Shown here: positions 34,906 through 48,200 of the stretch, piece by piece
Layout: every line of letters begins with the position of its first letter
Numbering within the stretch: the first letter of the stretch is position 1
From: Heterodera schachtii
Lineage: Eukaryota > Nematoda > Chromadorea > Rhabditida > Heteroderidae
Direction of reading: 5' to 3'
DNA: 64,000 nucleotides
NCBI GenBank assembly: GCA_023374025.1
Contig: SIJG01000069.1
Location: 665,342-729,341 of the forward strand
Notes under the pieces: generated by a model
Database searches by the model: none
Told to the model about the DNA's origin: nothing
The model's input: only the letters and a program-made list of their open reading frames with translations
Position numbers and translations under genes: made by a program

Positions 34906-35737
34906 CTAAATATCCTCCCAAACAGGCTTTGGATGTCCAATTCCTGATCTATTAATTATTATTGGTCTGATGGGACTATATTGATCAACATCGGGCATTG
35001 GATAATGCGCACTATTTTGAACCATTTCCGGTTTCGGCACTTTGCCAATCTGTTGGTTCAGTATTGGGTCAAGCTCCGAAGTAAAAGTTGAAGAGCAGTG
35101 GGAACTATTGTTATAACCATTGCCAAATTCTCTCGGCTTGAATCATTGGCATATTGGATAAAAGAATTATCTGATGTATTCTGTGGCAAAATGTCACTGC
35201 CATAATGATAATCATTCGGAAATGGTAGCAAGGTCGTATTTTGACTGAATATCCATTGGCACTGTCAAATTATCAGGGCTATTTATATGATTAGGTATCC
35301 AATAGGTGATAATTTGACAAATTCTGGCCATTATGATGATAAAGACCATGCCAAAAAGGAAGAGCAGAAGCATCATTTATGCTATAAACATTATGTGAGC
35401 TAATCGGTGGCATTGAATTTGAATGCAACGGCAAGCCACTGTCATCATTTGGTGATAAACCTTGAGTTAACAGCTGACTGTATGAAAAAGGGCTGCTGTT
35501 CATCATGGTACCTTGCTTTTCATTATGCAATTGGTAATTAGTTTGCACATCTTGAACATTATGACAATAATGTGCATAATTAGTCGGGTCAATCTGAGTC
35601 AAAAAATGGCCATTGGTTAAATCATGGCCATAATTTTGATCATTGAATGCGTGGATGTTATTATTGTCCATTGAAGTGACAATATACCAAAGTGAGCAAA
35701 TTAATTGCAACAAAAACAAGAGTTTTAAAGAAAACAT
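34906..35737 (-). pseudogene. Secreted Asn/His/Ser-rich protein gene with three frame changes
   Basis: ATG at 35737 opens with MFSLKLLFLLQLICSLWYIV, a signal peptide. An extended N/H/S/P-rich chain follows (HAFNDQNYGHDLTNGHF, SGLPLHSNSMPPISSHNVYS). Frame 1 ends at 35291, but the reading continues in other frames: HINSPDNLTVPMDIQSK, then PFPNDYHYGSDILPQNTSD, then EFGNGYNNSSHCSSTFTSEL to IGHPKPVWEDI and TAG at 34908-34906. Changes fall near 35290, 35230 and 35140 with no intron signals. The full chain would be about 275 residues. It is either a young pseudogene or a real gene hit by sequence indels. No domain; a secreted role is inferred only from the signal peptide. Confidence 0.6.
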
Positions 35738-35750
35738 TCTTAGTGTATAT

Positions 35751-35760
35751 CTAAAAAAGG
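35751..35760 (-). promoter_or_regulatory. 3' splice acceptor before the secreted-protein ATG
   Basis: CCTTTTTTAG on the minus strand lies 13 bases upstream of the ATG at 35737. With no upstream exon evident, a spliced-leader acceptor is plausible. Confidence 0.35.
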
Positions 35761-36227
35761 TGTTATTAATTAAAACACGAAAAACCAATCGCTTTCATTT
35801 TTGAGATTTTTTGTCGCAACTTTTTTATTACTTAATATTGATTTTTAAATTCTGTTTTAATGAGAACAATTTTAGGATTTAAATGAACTCCATTTATTAA
35901 AAATGATTGCTACTTAGCAAAATGGTAGCATTTTTTTTAAATCCCCATTTTAGTTGAATAAGAATATTGTTGTAGAATATAAAAATGTAATTTAATAGAA
36001 ATATTATGTGAATCATTTTCTTTATTATAATTCATATATGCATAATTTTTTAATGTAAAAAATATCAATAAAATCAATTGAATTATAGGAAAAAATGCAT
36101 ATGTTGCTTATGTCACCAAAATATAGAAAATTATTAATTAGATTTGTAATAAATGAAAAATTATTTATTTGAAAATTTATAAAATTATTAAATAATTAGT
36201 GAACTTGTGGACCTTATATTTGGGGTT

Positions 36228-36352
36228 CCCGACTTTTGGGGACTCGACATTTGGTGACAAAACGAAATTTGGGGATCCAACCTTTGGAGACCCGACGCAT
36301 AGTGGCCCCGACCTTTAGGACAAAACGAAATTTAATAACCCGACTTTTAGGG
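36228..36352 (+). repeat. Degenerate G/C-richer repeat, GACAAAACGAAATTT unit
   Basis: GACAAAACGAAATTT occurs at 36256 and 36319, and CCCGACTTTT(G/A)GGGAC at 36228 and 36339. It looks like the subterminal zone of another transposon family, but no termini were found. Confidence 0.5.
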
Positions 36353-36654
36353 ACCGACATTGGAGAATGCTTGCGTCAGCAAATTATAGAAAATTATAAT
36401 GTTTAGATTTAATAATAAACGAATTTTTTTATTTGAAAAATTTGTTTAAATTCCATTTTGTAACAGTTTATCAGTTTGTTTTCTGCAAAATTTTGTTTTG
36501 ACACTAAATAGCACAAATTGATAAAACTTTTGTCTAATAAATTAAAAAAGCATTCCTTAGTCCCACCTTTTTTGCCTTTAATTTACTTTTCAAATTTACT
36601 TTTTTAATTTCATCTATTTGTATAAAGCTTTAATAAATGTAAATGAGAAAAGAT

Positions 36655-36890
36655 AATTAGGAAGCGGATTTAGGGGCGAAAAAGTCTAAAATAGGGCCTT
36701 AAATAGGGACAAGAAATTCGCAAAATAGGGGCGAAAAAATTTTCAAATGAAGGGTGAAACTTATTAGATGCTGTTTTTTCTATGTAAATAAAAAGAATTT
36801 GTCAATTTTTTATAAAAAAATTTAAAGATCGCAAAATAAGGGCAAAAATAAGGGCGAAACGCCAAAATAAGGATAAAACATATTTTCGGA
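36655..36890. repeat. AATAGGGGCGAAAA repeat cluster
   Basis: Repeated AAATAGGG(G)CGAAAA units in one orientation on both sides of an A/T stretch (36660-36750 and 36828-36885). They resemble subterminal repeats of a decayed element; no ends or target duplication were resolved. Confidence 0.4.
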
Positions 36891-37259
36891 GCGAACACTC
36901 AACATATGGGTTTTTAGAGACGAACATTGAAAAAAGTCGGATATTGGCGTTAAAATTAGCCTTAAAATAATTAGAGAGAATGTCGAATCGTAAAAAAAGA
37001 TAGAGATAAAAACTCCGAAAGTTTTGCCTTTTTTGCGGTTTTCAAGCGACAACTTTTTGAGAGCTGACTTAATTACATAGAAATAGCTTAGAATTATCTT
37101 CTAAAAATCTAGCGCTTTCGAATGATACCATATTATTAAGTTTGACCAACAAAGAAAAAAGTTATAGCTTCTTTATAAAAAACTGCTACAAAAAAAATTT
37201 TTAGTTGGGATAAGAAAATATAAAATTAATTAATTATTATATTTTTAATATTCATTTAT

Positions 37260-37355
37260 GTGAAAGCATTGGTCGGCATGGACCGTAAAAATGAAACTTC
37301 ACTTAATCAAATGTTTCACCGAATGCTTCTCGAGGCAAATAGCATTTCTAAATGA
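37260..37355 (+). CDS. Coding-like segment ending in a stop, unknown
   Basis: The frame KALVGMDRKNETSLNQMFHR then MLLEANSISK and TGA is strongly protein-like within A/T-rich surroundings. There is an internal ATG at 37278. No domain or clear splice acceptor; it could be a last exon or relic. Confidence 0.28.
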   Translation: MKALVGMDRKNETSLNQMFHRMLLEANSISK

Positions 37356-37399
37356 AAGTATTGACATTAAAAAGTGCCAGCATAACAATAATTAATAAA

Positions 37400-39166
37400 A
37401 ACAAATAAAACATTCTATTACTTTTCATGGTTTGACAACATTTTCGAATTACTCAAAAATAAAAAAGAAAATATTTATTAACTTTATGAAAAATTGTTAC
37501 TATAAAATATATTCATATTAATACATATATTAGATTCAAATGAAAATAGCTGTAAGAGAGGGGAGGGCGTCCCGAAACAGTAAAAAATATTTTTAATTGT
37601 TTATGATTTTTGTAGGTATTTTTTTTCTTTATTTTCCATTCATCTTTTTAAATTGACAAGGCTTGAGATCTTCACTATTAGCATTCTAACTTTAAAATTT
37701 TTAATGGAAATATATTCTTAACAAATTTTTATAAAAACAATTAATTGTTAAATTATTTTGTAATTACTTTACAAAAAGTGACTCAAATTCGTCGTATCGG
37801 TGAAAAATATTAATGAATATTAATATAAAATATTTGTCATTTTGATCTGTTATTTTGTATATGTATCAATGTATCCAATGAATTTTAATTTTGAATTTCT
37901 CAGTGTTTTTTTTTAAATAAAAATTTTTTTTATAATCTACATAAATCGCATTTTTCACTATATTCATTTATCATTTTTTTATTTTTTGTTTAGATTTTTT
38001 AATTAATTTTTTGATTAATATTTTACAAAAAAAAAAAAATTTTTTATGCATCTATTTGAATTTTTTTCAATGTTTTAATTCTTAAATTAATCATTTTTTA
38101 AAATACTTTTTTTATAATCACAAAGACCAAATCACTGATTTTGACAAAATTTATCAACAAAAAAAGACAACAACTAATCTTAGCAATTAAAACCTACTGT
38201 AAAATAAAAGCCAAAAATAATTCTAACTTTTTAACAGTGTATCATAATTATTTTTCTTAAAAATATATTCTACTGAAATTAAACGTAAATTAATATGCGC
38301 TTAAAAATTTTGCTGAAAAATAAATGAAATGTTTCAGATTTTACATTCCTTTTTCGCAAGTCTAACAAAATTTAATATTCTTTACATCAGCTTTCATTAT
38401 AATCATGTTATTATTTTTGCAAATTTTTATTATTATTCTATTTTTATTGCATAAAAATTCGTTTGTTTCTTTTTATTAACATCATGTCCTTTGTGCCTCA
38501 ACAGCCCGCTTTTGTGCTTCATCATCTTTAACTTATAAATTATTGTATAATATATAAAACTGTTAATAAAATATTTACACTTGCAATTAATTAAGTAAAT
38601 TAATTGTGCCTAAAATCAGGAACCGAAAACTTCAGTTTTTATTAGAAAAGGTACTGTTTACTATTCTGTATATTTTATATAATTTTTGTTTGGTCTTAGT
38701 TTTTAAGTTTTTCATTATTTTCATGCTGATTAATTAATTACTTCATTAATTTATGCAAATTTTTGATTTACATAAAAATTAATTTTTTTTATGAAGTACT
38801 TCTCTGTCTTATTTTAAAAACCCACTTAAATATCTGATACCGGAATAAAAAAAAATTATTCATAAATAATTATTTATTTGTAAAATAATTTATTAATTTT
38901 TGCATATATTAATTGTTTATTTTTAATATCAAAAATTCTATTTTAAAATATCTCAAAGTAAAAGTTTAGGTAATTCAATTTTTATTAAACATAAGAAGTA
39001 AAATAATAAACTTTTGTAGCCTATATATCTCATTTATGACGCATTTTATTTTTTGAATAATTTGTTTCAGATTGTTTATAAATATAATTATTTAATAGCT
39101 TTTCGCCAAATATTTCGGCATAAGTAAATATTTTGTAATTCTTTTAATATCTTCAATTTTTCACGA
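37400..39166. other. A/T-rich DNA, one tiny coding-like patch
   Basis: No gene is called. On the minus strand 38529-38482 reads KDDEAQKRAVEAQRT then stop, which looks like the end of a charged helical protein but is too short to annotate. Confidence 0.4.
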
Positions 39167-39174
39167 TAATTTGC

Positions 39175-39426
39175 GGTGCTGGGACGTTAGTCAAAAACCA
39201 TCAAATGGAAACTTTTTGACAGAAAATTATTCATAACTTCGCAAAAGTGAACCAAATTTTAAACTATTAATATCATTCTGTAGCCCTAAGTGTTTTTTAA
39301 TTATCCTGCAAATTTTCAAAAAAATTCATTAAGTTTCAGAAAAGTTAGGACCTGAGAAGTTCAACCAAGTTTTTTCAACATTTTTGGTTATAATTTATGA
39401 TGGTTTTTGACTAACGTCAAAGCACC
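39175..39426. mobile_element. Complete 252-bp MITE with 8-bp duplication
   Basis: Inverted termini GGTGCTGGGACGTTAGTC and, from the right, GGTGCTTTGACGTTAGTC, both followed by AAAAACCATCA. The perfect 8-bp duplication is TAATTTGC (39167-39174 and 39427-39434). No coding capacity. The duplication length fits hAT, but the GGTGCT start differs from the other elements here and the hairpin module is absent. Confidence 0.85.
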
Positions 39427-40549
39427 TAATTTGCTAACACATTTCTTAGGTCTTTAATTTTATAATGAATTGTACCCTACATGAGCAAATTAATATTTAA
39501 ATCCTAACGTACCATTGCATTTATTTCGGCATACCAATTATGTAAATAATATTGATAATTATTATGCTTCTTATTTTTAATTTCCATCTTTTTCATTATT
39601 TATATATTTCATACTTATATAGGTCTATATTCCAAGTGTATAGCAATTTTGAGTTTTTGGACAAAATTTTTTAAAAATTCCTATTTCTTATAGATTTTCT
39701 TTGACTAATTTATTTGTCCAATAAGAAATAATTTCTTAAAAATTGAAAAAGATATAATATTTGTATATTATGAAACTTTTTCTCAAAAATAAGTTAAAGA
39801 TTTTTCAAAATTATTGGTCGTTCTATGTGGTGAACCTATATTTTTTATAATATGAAAAATTGTTTTATAATAGTTTGTTTTTTAAATTCATACAGAAGTT
39901 ATTTTTTATATATTTGCTATAGATAATTTTTTAATTTATATTTTAAAGGGTTTTTTTTAACAAAATGTTCATGTGCATTGTATAATATTTTTCTTTTATA
40001 AAATATATGATAGAATTTGTTTTTAATTGCTAAATATTATCATATCGTAAATATTTATTAAATCAAATCTGTGCTGAAATTTATCGTATTTCAACGATGT
40101 ACATCAGCTTTGTTAATTAAACATTTTTCAATATAAAAATTTATAGGAATAAAATTAAAAATCTGTTAAATAAAATTAATTTAAATGAAAAATGCATTAA
40201 AAGAGGTTCTGATACAATAAATTAGGAAATTAATTTGGAAAATATGACAAAAATTCAGTTCATTTATTTTTTTTAGAAATTTTATTTCGGGCAATAAAAT
40301 GATTTCTAAATAGTAGTTATCTATTCTAAAATTTATAAATAATGTAAAAAAATTTATTATTTAAAATTTGGCATAAAAATCCGAAATTTTTTTGCCAAAC
40401 ATCTATTAACCTAAAAATCTTAATATAATTATAAATTCTGTTCAATCCCTCGAATTGTCAAAGCTGACAAACGGAGCAACTATTAATAGCTCGGTCTGTA
40501 CCTGGGGATCCAGGCCTATATTCTTTCTGGTTTCTGGTACAGGTACAGG

Positions 40550-41075
40550 CTAATTTTTGGTAACCTATTTTTTCCTGCGCCTGTTTGTTGGATGTGAGGT
40601 GAGGAGAAGAGAGCGAACATCGCCACCAACCCACATAAATTCCATTTACATTGATTTATTTTAGTGTATGGGTGAAAATTTTTTGATAGGAATTTGTGTA
40701 AGAAAATTTTTTAATTGTTAAAAATAATTTTGCCAAATATTTTCATAAAATTCCGAATTATTATAATTTTGGCAATTTTTATTTATTGCCATTTTACTGT
40801 ATGAATTCGGTATTTTTTTTTGCCAAAAAATCCCATCAAAACACATCAGAAACTCTACGCCCTCTTTCTCTTCTCTCTCTCCTATTTTTCTCTCCTCTCT
40901 CTTTCTCTCACTTATCTCTGTCTTATAATCTTTCTATTTCTTAAGGGTTCTTTTCTCCACTTGTCTATTCACTCGTTTCTCATTTCAATTTTACACATCT
41001 CTACTCATTTTCAAAGCGACGCGCGTGCGGACGCCCACCATCCAATTGAGGCGCAGCAGCATTTTTTAGTAACCT
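40550..41075. repeat. Candidate decayed inverted-repeat element with CT-rich tract
   Basis: GGTAACCTATTTTTTCCTGC at 40559 resembles the inverse of 41040-41072 (GGTTACTAAAAAATGCTGC, both followed by GCGCCT and TTGGATG). Between them lies a pyrimidine-rich tract (about 40858-40985). The 85-codon frame at 40820 simply crosses this tract and is not considered a gene. Confidence 0.35.
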
Positions 41076-41324
41076 AAGGACAAAAATTCCTTTATTCCTT
41101 TCATCGATCTGACATTTTTTGTTTTAGTAACGAAAAATGAGGCTAATTAAATAAATAATAAAATAATGTGAAAATATTTTAAAAACATGAATAAATTTGG
41201 TCATTTTTAAAAAAGGTCTTATACTCAATTACTTAACTTAAAAACACAATGCTTTAGTGCTTAAAGTAATACCAAACAAATAATGGTAGCAAATAACAAT
41301 AATCAACGAAAGTTGAGATTAAAA

Positions 41325-42034
41325 CAGGGGTGGGATCGTCCAAAGTCGGCTTCCAAGGACGGGTATGCCGATTTGCAAGGACATAGAGGGGAAAATACAT
41401 GAAATCCAAGGACATTTAAAATTTTTATTATATGCAATGAAAAATGGTTAATATTTATTCAAATGGCTTGTATTTTTCACCGGAATGGATTTTTTCTAAC
41501 ATTTTTTTTTGTTTACACTGATCATTTTCCTCATTTGCTACGACTTTTTTTCTGCTTTAAAAACGCTTTTTTTTGCGGCTCGTTTTTTCATAAAATTTTG
41601 TGGGCCAGGGGGGGGGGGGGGGGTCCAGCGGCGCCGATAGGCGCCGCCGGGAGGGTAATTTGTTAACAGATTTTCACCAATGCGGATTTTGAGATAATGG
41701 CGATGAGCATTTTTTACTTTTTCACAACACTTCTTGCGAGCGCTTTTCCGAAAGACTTTTGGGAATGGGGGGGGGGGGGGAATTATTAATAGGTTCTTCC
41801 AAAATTGATCATTTTTAAGCATCGAATTTTAAAAATAGATAGAAAGGTCTCGGCGGTGCCGATAGGCGCCGCTGGGAAAAAAATTGGGAATTTTTGTGCA
41901 ATTTCGTACCAGATTTTGCACAAAATATGTTAGAAATTCAAAAATTTGTCAAATTTCCTTTGATTATTTTTTCCATTTTTTAAATGCTCATTTCCAAGGA
42001 CGTCCTTGGCATCCAAGGACGGATCCCACCCCTG
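41325..42034. mobile_element. Complete 710-bp hAT-type element, CCAAGGACG family
   Basis: Termini CAGGGGTGGGATC on both ends with a perfect 8-bp duplication GATTAAAA (41317-41324 and 42035-42042). The subterminal repeats are (T)CCAAGGACG. It carries two hairpin modules in the same orientation (41625-41650 and 41851-41874) and two long G runs, 16 G at 41608-41623 and 14 G at 41767-41780. Each run follows a TTTTGTGGG- or TTTTGGGAATG-like lead. No transposase. Confidence 0.9.
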
Positions 42035-42247
42035 GATTAAAACTTTCAAATCACATTGAAAAAATAACAGTCTCCAAACATCTTCTATTAGTCATTCTTT
42101 ATTCACAATTAAATTTTTCAATTTATTTATGTTTATACATTTTTGTTTTCTTCCCTAAAATTTTTTTAATTTATAATAACTAATTTATAAGTGAATAATT
42201 TATTTGTTTAAATGTTTATCTTTGTTTTAAATAAATGTTTATACAAA

Positions 42248-42248
<1 letters not shown>

Positions 42249-42289
<41 letters not shown>
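42249..42289. repeat. (TA)n microsatellite
   Basis: About 18-20 uninterrupted TA units. Confidence 0.9.
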
Positions 42290-45187
42290 TAGTTTGTGTT
42301 ATGATTTATTTTTCCATTCTAATGTGGAAATGTTTGTCGATCGGTTTATTGCAACAATATTTATCGCTTTATATTGCCAGTTTAAAATTTTAATAAATTA
42401 TTTAAGCATTTCGTTTTATTTTAAGTATTATTTAAATAAATTTTGGATGTTTGAATTTATGATATTTTGCTATTAATACGTATTTTCATAAGTTTTATAC
42501 CTGTCTTTATTTTATCCCATTTTTATGTTTGTTTATTTTTCAAATATTTTTTAATTTCCATTTTTATTTTCCTTGTCTCATTCTTTTTTTCAAGCGCGTA
42601 GAGCACAATTCCCTATGGACTATCCAAGCCGTTGCGTAGCTTGTTGAAGTTGGAATATATTTACCATACTTTAATGATTTTATATTTCAATTAATAATTT
42701 TCAACAAGGTCATTAGTTTTTTATATTTATTTCTCTTTATCAAAATTTTATAATTTAATATGTTTTAATAATTATTAACATCTCTGGTTTAAAAAAGTAG
42801 TTAAACCTAAAAATTTAAATAAATAAGACGCAGTTCATCTTGGTCTTATTGTTGCCAATTTTAAAGTCGAAGCAAGAAACAAACATATCATTTTTCGTGC
42901 TCATTTTATTGGGTGTTTATATTTCCATTAATTTTTTGGCTTTGAGCCATTATAATTAGTTTTTATTTTCAAGTTTAATAAAACCTTTATTCAATTCTTT
43001 TTCCTAGGCATATTATAATCCATTTATTTCTCATAAATTTACCAGTATTCACTTAATAAGGAAATATTTCTTCATTCAAACTAGTTCTATTAAAACATTA
43101 CGATCTCTATTTTTCATTTTTCAATAGAATTGTCTAATGAATGCAAATTTTCTTTAAAATGTTTGCAGAAGTAAAATTAAGAAATTGTTACTTTGGAACT
43201 TTACACAAAGTAAATTTATTATGAAAATTTTATTTTTTACACTTAATTATCAATTTTAAATTAATTCCTTTTTTATTACAATGGCTGTTATTTTAATTGT
43301 TTTAAATTCAGTTTAGACATTTTTCGTGTAATTCGTTTTTCAGTGGCAACTCATACAATTTATAGCCCGATGAATAAAAACTGTCAAATAATTAATAAAT
43401 TTATTTTTATTTTAATAATGATTGATTAAAGAACCGTTATAGAAATATTCGTCGTGCGTCATAAAATATTTAAGTCAATCTCTTTTTTTAATATTAGATC
43501 TTGTATTTTAACGTTGATTATTTTATAAGTTGTTATTTAAGTTTCATTTCATAATTCTTTGCCTCGCCTTCCAAAAATAATGGCAAAAGCCGAACGCAAT
43601 CGAATATATGAAATTTGTTTTTTTAATTTTGTTTTTTTAAATTTTTTTAGTTTTTCTTTTTTAATATTTTTCTTTTTTTTATATTTGAGTTTTTAATTTT
43701 TGTCACTCCGATGCTATGGCGACCAAATTAAAAATCCGCAAAAACTTGTAAAAGTCGTATTAAGACTCATAAAATACTTCGTTCGTTATAAGAATATTTA
43801 AGTCAATTTTTTAATTTCTTTTAATTTAACGTTATTCTTTTTACAATTTATTATTTCAGTTTAATTTAATAATTTTTGAGTTTGTTCTGTGATTTAGCAC
43901 CTTATAATTTATTTCTTATTTAAGAAACATTGCATATTTTTTTAATTTTATATTTTCGCGTGACTTTGACGCCATATGTTATGATTAAACTATACTAAAG
44001 AATTATAACTAAAAAGATGGAAATTGTCCTTTTCTTTAGTATCTTATCTCCAGCCATTCCTTCCATCATATGCCTGCTATATGCACTAATATTATGTGCT
44101 GTTTTTATCTCGAATTTTTATGTAAATTTTTCGAAATATAACGAAATAAACCTTAAATCTTAAATACAGGCGAAAACTATTAGATAAACTATTTGGGTAA
44201 TTTTAAAGATTTAAACTAATAAAAATAGCGATTTATGGACAGAAGTAAGAAAATCAAAAAAATTAATTCACGAAATAAAATAAAATTTTATATTCTTAGT
44301 ATAAATGTTAATAAAAGTATAAAACAAGTTAAAATTACTTGTTTAGTTTTTGATATGTAAATTTGTCATTTATCATAAAAAATAAATATTATTTTTTTAT
44401 GTAGTTGAGTTCTATATTTCCAATATAAATAAGGATGATTTGATTAAAAATCACATTCTATTTATCTGTATAAAATTTTTAATTTTAAAATCAAAAAAGC
44501 TATTGCAAATATATAAAAAATATTATAATATTTATTTTTTATGAATTATTGGCCTATTAACTATTTAATATAATGTTGAATAAATTCAAATGCAATTTTA
44601 GCTCATTTTAATATTGAAAATGAAATATTTCCAATTGAAATAAGTAAGTCTCTTTTTATGGACGTGGCAAAATTTTAGCAGTTAAAAATCCTTAAAATTT
44701 AAATTTCAATCCTTTCATTTTTTAAAGTTTTTATGACAGAATATTTCCATTGCATTATTTTTGAAGGGCTCTTGGACTTTTCGAAAGTAGACCTTCCGAT
44801 AGGAGGTTTTTCGACAGCAAAGAACATTCGACAATAAAACAAAAATAATGGATTTTACGACAGTAGAAATAAAAACAAATAAAATAATTTTTTATTGAAA
44901 GGGATGATAAATAAAGCCGACGTGGCTATCATACAATAATTGTCGGACTTGTGAGAACAAAAATGCAGCAATTTGTATGATGCATTAAAATTAAGATATT
45001 GAAGAATTTAATGATCGCGCAATGATTTTATTTAAAAATAAAATTTTGTGTTTCTAATTTTTAATTCCCTTAAAATTTGGTAGCATTTATTGTATTTTAT
45101 GAATGCTTTCGAATAAATGAATTTCATATATATAAACTGAAACCTTTGTTATTATTTTATATTTTATTAAATATGTCACTCTTTCAG
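42290..45187. other. A/T-rich DNA without a called gene
   Basis: Isolated points only. A G/C-richer 60-bp patch at 42592-42652 was not identified. An ATG at 43580 opens MAKAERNRIYEICFF and then runs into hydrophobic low complexity. A TTCGACA-repeat patch at 44764-44870 could be an element end. Confidence 0.4.
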
Positions 45188-45297
45188 TAATTTTAAATTC
45201 ATCAATTGTTGAAGCGTCACCGTTTGTTTCAGGCTTTTCTCAGGAATATTTGGCTTGTGATTTGGTTGTAAGGCTATGTAGTGGTGTTTCAGACTAA
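45188..45297 (+). CDS. Putative last exon of an unknown gene, 35 codons
   Basis: Follows a good acceptor (ACTCTTTCAG) and reads ILNSSIVEASPFVSGFSQEY then LACDLVVRLCSGVSD and TAA (45295-45297). Composition is clearly protein-like. No preceding exon or domain was found, so it may be a relic. Confidence 0.33.
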
Positions 45298-48200
45298 ATA
45301 GCAAAGGCAACTCTTGTGGTGTTCATAATTTTTTTCATTCATTATTATATATAGTTTGTTAATTTGTTAAACACTTTTTAATCTTTTTGAGTTCTTCTTA
45401 AGTTCAATTAGGTTTCATTTGCTTTTATTTAATTGTTGTTTTTTATTTTTCGTTCATGCTATTTATTTTCAAGTTTTAACAACTCTCAAGGTTCCTGGTT
45501 TTATAAATTTTTGCTTTAAGGCACTCTATCTTGTTGCCAAATTTTAAAGTGCATAAGCACTTCATAATATTAATTTTTAACCATTTTTTTAACTTTTTAA
45601 AATTTCTTTGAATTGGGGAACTTTTATTTTTTGTTATCTAATTTTATTTAAAGAGTTAAATAATTTTCTTTTTGTTTTTCATCAATGTTTTGGTTTTTCA
45701 ATTTTATTTCTTGTCCATTGTTGTCATCACTGCAAATTATTTGGAAGCGACTTGTTAAGCTGTCTTCTTCTTATATTATAATTGGCATTTGAACAATTAA
45801 ATATTTAATTTCGGATAACTATTTTTTATAATATTTTTACTAAGTTATCTGTTTATTTATTTTATAATAGCGTTTAGTGCAATCAATCAATTAAATTTTT
45901 TAAATTCATTTAATTTTTTGCTATTATGTCAAAAATAATTTTATTATTATATTACTAATTTAATTTTCACAAATATTTTTTCGATATGATGATGGATTTT
46001 CTTTACACGCTTAAGAAATGAAAATTTTATTATTTTTTTGACAAGGACTTTTGATTTCAAAAATTCGTATCTCAATACTAATTTGGCTTACTTTTTAATG
46101 ACAAGTGAATTTTTAACTTTCTTATCACCTTAAGCAAACGTATCAGTTTGTGATTGGTTCCATTGTTTATTTAAAGAAATTTCAAATCTTAAACCAAATA
46201 TAACAAATCCACATTTAGAGATTATGACTATAATTTATTTATAATAAATACTAAACATTGTTGTTTAGTGATTCTTTAATTTTATAAGCAGTTTATTTTT
46301 AGGTTAGAAGGACAATTAATTTAATTTTTGTTGTGCTTATTTATTAAATAAAAAAGTAAATATTTTACTAACACCATAATTTAAAAAAATTTATGTTAGT
46401 AAATGAAAAATAGCTTTAACTATCTTTGGTACATTAAAAAATAAGAAATAACAATAAAGTTTGTAATTCCGCGAGGAATAATTTCTTTTTTATAAATAAA
46501 ACGCTCTTTGAAACTAAAAATATTATATGGCGGGTTTAAAAAATAATTAATTGCAATGATTGTACATAAATAAAAATATAACCTAACAATTACAACGACA
46601 CAATTAATGACAATATTCTTTATTTAAATACAAATAATTGTAAAAGAAGCAAGTGAAAAGCTTGAAGATTATAAAAATGTTTTTAAATTCAGTTTATTAA
46701 TTCAAAAGAGATCCCAAAATTACTATCAACTAATTAAAACAATAACATGGCTGGACTGACAAATGAGTAATTGTTTTTACAGTTGTCTAGGTTAATCTAG
46801 AAAAACGTAAACAAATATTATTAATATTAATTTTTATTTAAAATTACAATGGCACTTAAAATCTCAAAAATATTTACAAGCAAGAATTGGACGCGGTCCT
46901 GAAAATATACTCTACATGATTATTTCACGATAATTAATCATAAATTAATAATAAAGTCAAATAAACAAAATTTTGTTATAATAAATACCCAAGCATAGCA
47001 ACTCATTCAAAAACAGCTGTGAGAAATCAGAATGTAAAAAATTATATAAGCTAAATTATCAATTAAATTGATTATAGATTATATGTTACAAAATTTTTCA
47101 AAACAGCTTGCCCGTCAAACAATACGTTGGAGGAATGATATGAATAATATGCAATTTGATTTTTTTTAATTTTTATTTTATGCTAAAACCTGATTTTTAG
47201 TCTTTTTTCAAAATTTAATAAAAATACTAAAGCCCCTTTCTTCATAATAATCTTAATATTTGAATATTAAAATTAATAAAGAACAAAGAAATATTCAATA
47301 TTAAATTAATGAAAATTAAATAGTTCATAAAAAGGTAATTATAAAAAACGCTAAGAAAAGATAAAGAAAATTTATTAAAGGCTTGGTGTAAAAACTAAAT
47401 AAATATTATTTACTTAAATCAATCTTAAGATTGTATTAAAATTATAATGGAACGCGAACCAATTCCATGCGGAGAAGATTCGTTTTCGATCATTTTGTAT
47501 AAATAATTGCTTTAAATATATTATATTATGGTATAAAACTAAACATAATTAATAATTTAATATTAAATTAAACATGTTCTTTCATGAGCAAATTTCTATT
47601 TTCAAAAATTTATTATTAATACTTCTAGAAATATTTAAATACACAAAAACATGAACAAATAATACCTAATTGCTTATTAAATTAATTTTTTAAAAATTCA
47701 AAAAAATATACATATTTATTATAATGAAATGAAATAAGAACAAAGTTGGATTATTTCACCAAAATTGTTATAAAATTGCTCATCCAAATAATTTAATTTA
47801 TTTAAAAGCTTGTTATCAGCAATTTCTTCATTCAAATTGAAATTGTAAGCAATTTTTACCAAGTTGATTAGTTAATTAAAGTTGTCGCATTTTGAGTATT
47901 ACATGATAACAATTGATAATTTAAAAACGGAGACCCTAACAAAATAAAAAAGAAAAAAAAATACAAAATTGCTAAATTACTAAACAAATACTAAAATAGT
48001 CATAATTACATAATCAATATATTAGACATTTAAAAATCTTACGAAAAATAATTCAGATAGTAAAATGAATATAAAATTATACAACAATTATTAAATTGTA
48101 ATTTTAGATAATAGGAAATCCAAATTCGTAAAACAAACAACATTCTTTCCATAATCTGAATAAGAAAGGCATATACGCATGAATTTATTGAAAAGTAACA

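Noticed and set aside
40820..41077. 85-codon plus-strand frame
   Set aside because: Translation of a pyrimidine-rich tract (F/L/S repeats) inside a probable decayed element.
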